Shown here: piece after piece, positions 30,399 to 34,735 of the stretch
How positions within the stretch are numbered: position 1 is the first letter of the stretch
Layout of the letters: each line of letters opens with the position of its first letter
Origin: a virus
DNA length: 34,735 bases
Strand: one strand, 5' to 3'
IMG/VR virus record: IMGVR_UViG_3300017605_000538
Span: 1-34,735 of that record
Program-made: the position numbers and the translations under genes
Notes under the pieces: model-generated
Told to the model about the DNA's origin: nothing
Seen by the model: the letters and a program-made list of their open reading frames with translations, nothing else
Database searches by the model: none

Positions 30399-32025
30399 GA
30401 CCCCGGTAGCCACCCACCAGCCCTGCCCGGCCTGTGGGTCCTCGGACGCCGCGATCGTCTTCGCGAACGGCGGGACCTACTGCTACTCCTGCGCCCAAGG
30501 GACCAAGGGTGACAGCGCCCCCGCGGCGGACCCGGCGAGCCCCTTCCCGCGCCAGAAGTCCCCCGAGGACCTGATCCCCGTCGAGGTCCAGGCGATCCCG
30601 AAGCGCGCGATCCCCGAGGCGACGGCCCAGAAGTTCGGCTACGGCTACGGGGATTACTGCGGCAAGAAGGCCCAGGTGGCGACGTACTGCGACGCCCTCG
30701 GCCGGCCGGTGGCGCAGAAGATCCGGATGGCCGGCAAGCGGTTCGTCACCGTGGGGGACTTCTCCAAGGCGGGCCTATTCGGGGCCCACCTGTTCAAGGA
30801 GGGCGGCAAGTCGATCACGGTCACCGAGGGCGAGCTCGACGCCCTGTCGATGTCCGCGGCCTGGGACAACCGATGGCCGGTCGTGTCGATCCCGACCGGG
30901 GCGGCGGCGGCGGCCGGCGTCTTCAAGAAGCAGATCGAGTACCTCTCGAAGTTCGAGAAGGTCGTGATCGCGTTCGACTCGGACGAGCAGGGCCGGAAGG
31001 CCGCCGAGGAGTGCGCCGCAGTCCTTGAGCCTGGGAAGGCCTTCATCGTCAACTGGCCCGAGGGGATCAAGGACGCCAACGACCTCCTCATGGCCGGCCG
31101 GACCGAGGAGATCGTCCGGGCCTTCTGGGACGCCAAGCCCTGGCGTCCAGACGGCCTGGTTAGCTTTCAAGACGCGTGGCAGCGAGTCATCGCCGCCCCG
31201 AACGTCCCCGCGGTCCCGCTCCAGCACACGGGCCTCCAGGCCAAGCTGCGCGGCCTGCGCGCCGCCGAGATGACATTGTTCGTCGCGGGCACTGGCGCCG
31301 GCAAGTCGACCGCCGTCCGGGAGCTCGCGGCACACCTCGCCCAAGGGGAGAAGGTCGGGTACATCGGCCTCGAGGAGGGCATCGAGCGCACCGCCGTCGG
31401 CCTGGTCTCGGTCCTGGTGAGCCAGCCCCTGCACCTCCAGGAGAACCCGGACTTCAAGTCCCCGGCCGTCCGCGCGGCCCTGGACGTGCTCGAGAAGAAC
31501 GTCATCCTCTACGACGCCTACGGCTCCCTCGACCCCGAGAACCTGCTCTCCCGGATGCGCTTCATGGTCGTCGGCTGCGGGTGCAAGTTCGTCGTCCTGG
31601 ACCACCTGTCGATCGTCACCTCGGGCGGGGACCTGAAGGCGGACGAGCGGCGCGTCCTGGACAAGCTGGTCACGAACCTGACCTCGTTCGTGCAGGCCAC
31701 GAAGGTGCACCTGATCGCCGTCGCCCACCTCTCCCGGGACAAGGGCGAGGCGCACGAGGAGGGCGCCCGGATCACGCTGAAGAACATCCGCGGGTCCCAC
31801 GGGATCGCCCAGGCCTTCCACAACATCATCGCCATCGAGCGGGACCAGCAGGCCGTCGGGGCCCGGGACGTCGCCGATGTGCGCGTCCTCAAGTGCCGGC
31901 ACACGGGCCGGACGGGCCTCGCCGGGCACCTCAAGTACGACCAAGAGACGGGCCGGCAGGTCGAGTGCGACGCGGCCCCGGACGGGGACAGCCCGTTCGA
32001 CGACACGAGCGACGACGTAGGGTAA
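30391..32025 (+). CDS. DNA primase-helicase (T7 gp4-like)
   Basis: A 544-residue protein (T7: 566). Domains in order: a zinc ribbon CPACGSSDAAIVFANGGTYC plus YSC (residues about 11-33); a TOPRIM primase part (SITVTEGELDALSMS and VVIAFDSDEQGRKAA); a RecA-like helicase with Walker A FVAGTGAGKSTAVREL (Lys about 305); EEG near 370; and Walker B FVVLDHLSIV. C-terminal motifs follow (VAHLSRDKGEAHEEGARITL, IRGSHGIAQ). It primes the lagging strand and unwinds the fork together with the polymerase and SSB. The ATG at 30391 lies inside the end of the endonuclease gene. An earlier in-frame Met at 30340 would overlap that gene more deeply. Confidence 0.96.
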   Translation: MSETPVATHQPCPACGSSDAAIVFANGGTYCYSCAQGTKGDSAPAADPASPFPRQKSPEDLIPVEVQAIPKRAIPEATAQKFGYGYGDYCGKKAQVATYCDALGRPVAQKIRMAGKRFVTVGDFSKAGLFGAHLFKEGGKSITVTEGELDALSMSAAWDNRWPVVSIPTGAAAAAGVFKKQIEYLSKFEKVVIAFDSDEQGRKAAEECAAVLEPGKAFIVNWPEGIKDANDLLMAGRTEEIVRAFWDAKPWRPDGLVSFQDAWQRVIAAPNVPAVPLQHTGLQAKLRGLRAAEMTLFVAGTGAGKSTAVRELAAHLAQGEKVGYIGLEEGIERTAVGLVSVLVSQPLHLQENPDFKSPAVRAALDVLEKNVILYDAYGSLDPENLLSRMRFMVVGCGCKFVVLDHLSIVTSGGDLKADERRVLDKLVTNLTSFVQATKVHLIAVAHLSRDKGEAHEEGARITLKNIRGSHGIAQAFHNIIAIERDQQAVGARDVADVRVLKCRHTGRTGLAGHLKYDQETGRQVECDAAPDGDSPFDDTSDDVG

Positions 32026-32027
32026 CC

Positions 32028-32258
32028 ATGAAGCTGACCGTCACCGCCGACCGCTACCAGTACATCCTGATGGACGGGAGCGACGTCCTCGGCCACTACA
32101 CCACGCCCCTCACCCTGCTCGAGGGCGCGCGCCGGCACCTGCGCCGGTCGAAGACCAAGCATCGCCAGGACCTCCAGGACTGGATCGAGAAGGGGATCGC
32201 GCACGAGGCCAAGGTCATGAAGCAGCTGTCCGAACTGCCCATCCCGGAGCGCCAGTGA
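32028..32258 (+). CDS. Small hypothetical protein between primase and polymerase (76 aa)
   Basis: Starts MKLTVTADRYQYILMDGSDV, strand-rich, then a basic helix (ARRHLRRSKTKHRQDLQDW). The ATG follows the helicase stop by two bases, with AGGG upstream, and the stop overlaps the polymerase GTG by four bases. The position corresponds to the small genes 4.x of T7-like phages, whose functions vary. No family recognised. Confidence 0.7.
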   Translation: MKLTVTADRYQYILMDGSDVLGHYTTPLTLLEGARRHLRRSKTKHRQDLQDWIEKGIAHEAKVMKQLSELPIPERQ

Positions 32259-34273
32259 TCCGCTACGCCTACGACTTCGAGACGAACGGCCTGTTCGCGG
32301 ACTCGATCCGCCCGGGCACGAAGGACCCGTCGATCATCACGCGGGTCCACTGTCTGGTCATGCAGGACGTCGACACGGGCGCCGTCCTGACCTGTCACGA
32401 CTCGCCCGAGATGACCGCGAGCATGTCCCTCAAGGAGGGCGTGGCCCTGCTGCTGGCCGCCGACGCCCGCTACGCGCACAACGGCCTCCTCTACGACGAG
32501 AGGGTCATCCGGGAATTCTTCCCGGCCCAGTGGGCCTCGCGTGGCCCCGGCCGCTTCCTCGACACCCAGGTCGGCGCGGCCGTCGTCTGGCCTACGGAGC
32601 ACCTGCGGCGCATGGACGCGGCCCGGATCGCGAAGGCCAAGAACAAGAAGCAGGCCAGGTTCCCGCGCGAGCTCGCCGGCCGGCACTCGCTCGCCGCCTG
32701 GGGCGCCCGCCTCGGGAACCGCAAGGCTGAGTACGAGGGCGGGTGGAAGACGTTCACCCCGGAGATGCTCTCGTACTGTGTTCAGGACGTCTCGACCCTG
32801 ACGACGATCGTCCGGAAGCTCGAGCGCAAGATCACGGACGGGCACTTCACGGTCCGCGCGTGGGAGCTCGAGCAGGACTTCAAGCTGGAGATCGCCCGGC
32901 AGATGCAGAACGGGTTCCGGTTCGACCGGGAGGCCGCCGACCGCCTGACGGCCGAGCTCCAGATGCGCCGGGCGGCCATTGGGGCCGAGCTAGCGAAGGC
33001 GATCCCGCCGTTCACGAACCACACGATGACGGACCCGAAGGTGGTCGCGAACGCAGAGGCCCGGGTGAAGATGTGGGCGGACCGGCTCTCGGAGGCCGGC
33101 GGGGTCGGCACGCTCGTGAAGGCCCGCAAGGCCGGCGACTGCCTCGCGAAGGCCCGTGAGCGCCTCGCCGCCAAGCAGGCCCCCAAGGTCGAGGTCGTCG
33201 AGTTCAACCCCAACTCCCGCCACCACGTCGCCCGGCACCTCATGGAGCGCCACGGGTGGCAGCCGGACTTGATGGACGGCTACAACAAGGACGGCTCCGT
33301 AAAGACGGACGAGTCCGTCCTCGAGGAGCTCAAGGGCCGGTACCCGCTCGTCGACAAGATCGTCGAGCACAAGGTCGTGACGAAGGTCCTCGGGATGGTC
33401 GCCGAGAGCCTGAAGAAAGGCGCCGTCCCGTGGGTCAAGATGGTCGGACCGGACGGCGCGATCCACGGGTTCGTCGACCACAACGGGGCCGTCACGTCCC
33501 GGTGCACCCACTCGAAGCCGAACATGACGTGTGTGCCCAAGGTGGGCAGCCCGTACGGCCGGGAGTCGCGGGCCCTGTTCGTCCCCTCGCCGGGGAACGT
33601 GCTCGTCGGGATCGACGCGTCCGGCCTCGAGCTCCGGATGCTCGGGCACTACCTCGCCAAGTACGACGGCGGGGAGTACGCGAACGTCGTCGCCCACGGG
33701 GACCCGCACACGCGGAACCAGCAGGCCCTCGGGATCCCGGACGGCCCGATGGCCCGCGACACGGCCAAGCGGGCCATCTACGCCGAGCTCTACGGGGCCG
33801 GCGAGGTCAAGCTGGGCAAGACGATCGACCCGGGCGGGACGAAGCAGCAGCAGAAGGCCCGGGGGCGCAAGGCCAAGCAGAGCCTGCTCGCGAACGTCAA
33901 GGGCCTGCGGCCGCTCAAGGAGAGATGCGCGAACCTGCACAAGCGCCTCCGGTCGGTGAACCTGCCGGACGGCCGGCGGGCCTGGACCCGCGAGGACTAC
34001 TCGAGCCTGAATACGCTCCTCCAGGCGAGCGGCGCGGTCGTCATGAAGCTCGCCGTCGTGCTCATGCACCGACGGTTCCGCGAGGAAGGCCTCCAGGTCC
34101 GGCAGGTCCACCAGGCGCACGACGAGGTCCAGCTGGACGTCCGGCCGGAGATCGCGAAGCGGGTGGGGGAGATCGGCTGCTGGGCAATCACCCAGGCCGG
34201 GGTCGAGTTCGGGATGAAGTGCCCGCTCAAGGGCGAGTGGAAGACCGGGAAGAACTGGGCGGAAACGCACTAA
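32255..34273 (+). CDS. Family A DNA polymerase with 3'-5' exonuclease (T7 gp5-like)
   Basis: A 672-residue protein (T7: 704). Exonuclease motifs: Exo I YDFETNG (Asp7, Glu9), Exo II YAHNGLLYDE, Exo III SYCVQDVSTL. Polymerase motif A is VGIDASGLELRMLGHYL (Asp about 454), motif B RDTAKRAIYAELYGAGE and motif C VHQAHDEVQLDV (His622, Asp623). Proofreading and polymerase residues all look intact. It replicates the phage genome with the primase-helicase and SSB; T7 uses host thioredoxin as processivity factor, but that dependence cannot be read here. The GTG start overlaps the previous stop (GTGA). Confidence 0.97.
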   Translation: MIRYAYDFETNGLFADSIRPGTKDPSIITRVHCLVMQDVDTGAVLTCHDSPEMTASMSLKEGVALLLAADARYAHNGLLYDERVIREFFPAQWASRGPGRFLDTQVGAAVVWPTEHLRRMDAARIAKAKNKKQARFPRELAGRHSLAAWGARLGNRKAEYEGGWKTFTPEMLSYCVQDVSTLTTIVRKLERKITDGHFTVRAWELEQDFKLEIARQMQNGFRFDREAADRLTAELQMRRAAIGAELAKAIPPFTNHTMTDPKVVANAEARVKMWADRLSEAGGVGTLVKARKAGDCLAKARERLAAKQAPKVEVVEFNPNSRHHVARHLMERHGWQPDLMDGYNKDGSVKTDESVLEELKGRYPLVDKIVEHKVVTKVLGMVAESLKKGAVPWVKMVGPDGAIHGFVDHNGAVTSRCTHSKPNMTCVPKVGSPYGRESRALFVPSPGNVLVGIDASGLELRMLGHYLAKYDGGEYANVVAHGDPHTRNQQALGIPDGPMARDTAKRAIYAELYGAGEVKLGKTIDPGGTKQQQKARGRKAKQSLLANVKGLRPLKERCANLHKRLRSVNLPDGRRAWTREDYSSLNTLLQASGAVVMKLAVVLMHRRFREEGLQVRQVHQAHDEVQLDVRPEIAKRVGEIGCWAITQAGVEFGMKCPLKGEWKTGKNWAETH

Positions 34274-34275
34274 CC

Positions 34276-34735
34276 ATGAAGAACGTCATCATGCTCGACG
34301 GCGACATCCTGATCCACCGCGCGACGGCCGCCGTGCAGCGGGAGTACAAGTTCGCTGGGCCCCAGCCGGCCATCAGCGCCGACTTCGGCGAGGCCGTCTC
34401 GATCGTCGACCGGGAGATCCTGACCATGCGCCGGGCCCTCGACTCGGGCGAGGTCCTGATCGCCCTCTCGGACCCGGACTCGACGGCCAACTGGAGGAAG
34501 CAGGTCCTCCCGTCATACAAGTTCGAGCGGACGAAGCGGGCCAAGCCGCTCCTGTTCAAGCAGATGCGCGCCGAGATCGAGTCCCGCTTCGAGACCCGCT
34601 GGTACCCCGGGCTCGAGGGGGACGACGTCCTCGGTATATGGCTCACCCAGCCCGGGCACCCCGAGCGCGTGGCCGTGTCGATCGACAAGGACCTGCGGGG
34701 CCTGCCGGGCCGGCTGTTCAACCCGAACAAGCCCG
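34276..34735 (+). CDS. 5'-3' exonuclease (T7 gp6-like), 3' truncated by window edge
   Basis: About 153 residues are visible. The start MKNVIMLDGDILIHRA has the N-terminal LDGD metal ligand motif of the 5'-3' exonuclease/flap family. Further on are ALSDPDSTANWRKQVLPSYK, then KP, GLEGDDVLG and SIDKDLRGLPG, each typical of T7 gp6-like enzymes, with acidic metal-binding residues. It degrades host DNA and removes RNA primers. The ATG follows the polymerase stop by two bases. The rest lies outside the window. Confidence 0.93.
   Translation, partial: MKNVIMLDGDILIHRATAAVQREYKFAGPQPAISADFGEAVSIVDREILTMRRALDSGEVLIALSDPDSTANWRKQVLPSYKFERTKRAKPLLFKQMRAEIESRFETRWYPGLEGDDVLGIWLTQPGHPERVAVSIDKDLRGLPGRLFNPNKP

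Overview
The window is most of the genome of a T7-like podovirus (Autographiviridae type, short-tailed dsDNA phage) with very high GC content and strong G/C bias at third codon positions. The identification rests on a near-complete T7-like gene set: tail tubular protein B, internal virion proteins like gp13 to gp16, small and large terminase, single-subunit RNA polymerase, gp2.5-like ssDNA-binding protein, primase-helicase, family A DNA polymerase and a gp6-like exonuclease. The internal core (ejectosome) proteins suggest a Gram-negative host, but the host cannot be named from this sequence. Both ends cut through genes. The 5' part of the tail gene, the capsid, portal and scaffold genes and the rest of the exonuclease lie outside. 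The window therefore looks like a circular or concatemeric phage genome opened inside the tail gene.

Layout. (1) Positions 1-13434: late structural and packaging genes in T7 order, tightly packed with 1-11 base overlaps. (2) 13435-19860: a candidate phage promoter, a tail fibre with a glycine-rich tip, a lipoprotein with an HExxH metallopeptidase motif, a possible accessory virion protein, several small conserved genes, a first endonuclease VII and a chain of five very small genes, three with one predicted membrane segment. (3) 19885-21781: terminator, an AlpA/Xis-like gene overlapping a tyrosine integrase, then a candidate attP region. (4) 21782-26458: accessory region with a leftward three-gene group, a palindrome-rich A/T-richer control region containing a second copy of the candidate phage promoter, an alanine-repeat protein coupled to a second tyrosine recombinase, and a DUF4406-type gene. 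An 85 bp perfect direct repeat (22123-22207 and 26374-26458) brackets most of this segment. (5) 26440-34735: rightward early and replication genes from RNA polymerase to the 5'-3' exonuclease.

How it fits together. The phage RNA polymerase would read its own promoters (best candidate: a 19 bp motif repeated exactly at 13470 and 23147). The replication genes form a T7-like replisome in which T7 endonuclease I is replaced by endonuclease VII. The xis-int pair and the leftward module point to a temperate or formerly temperate lifestyle. No convincing endolysin, tRNA or CRISPR array was seen. The most unusual features are the 85 bp repeat around a segment with its own recombinase, the dense palindromes next to a phage promoter, and the small-gene clusters.
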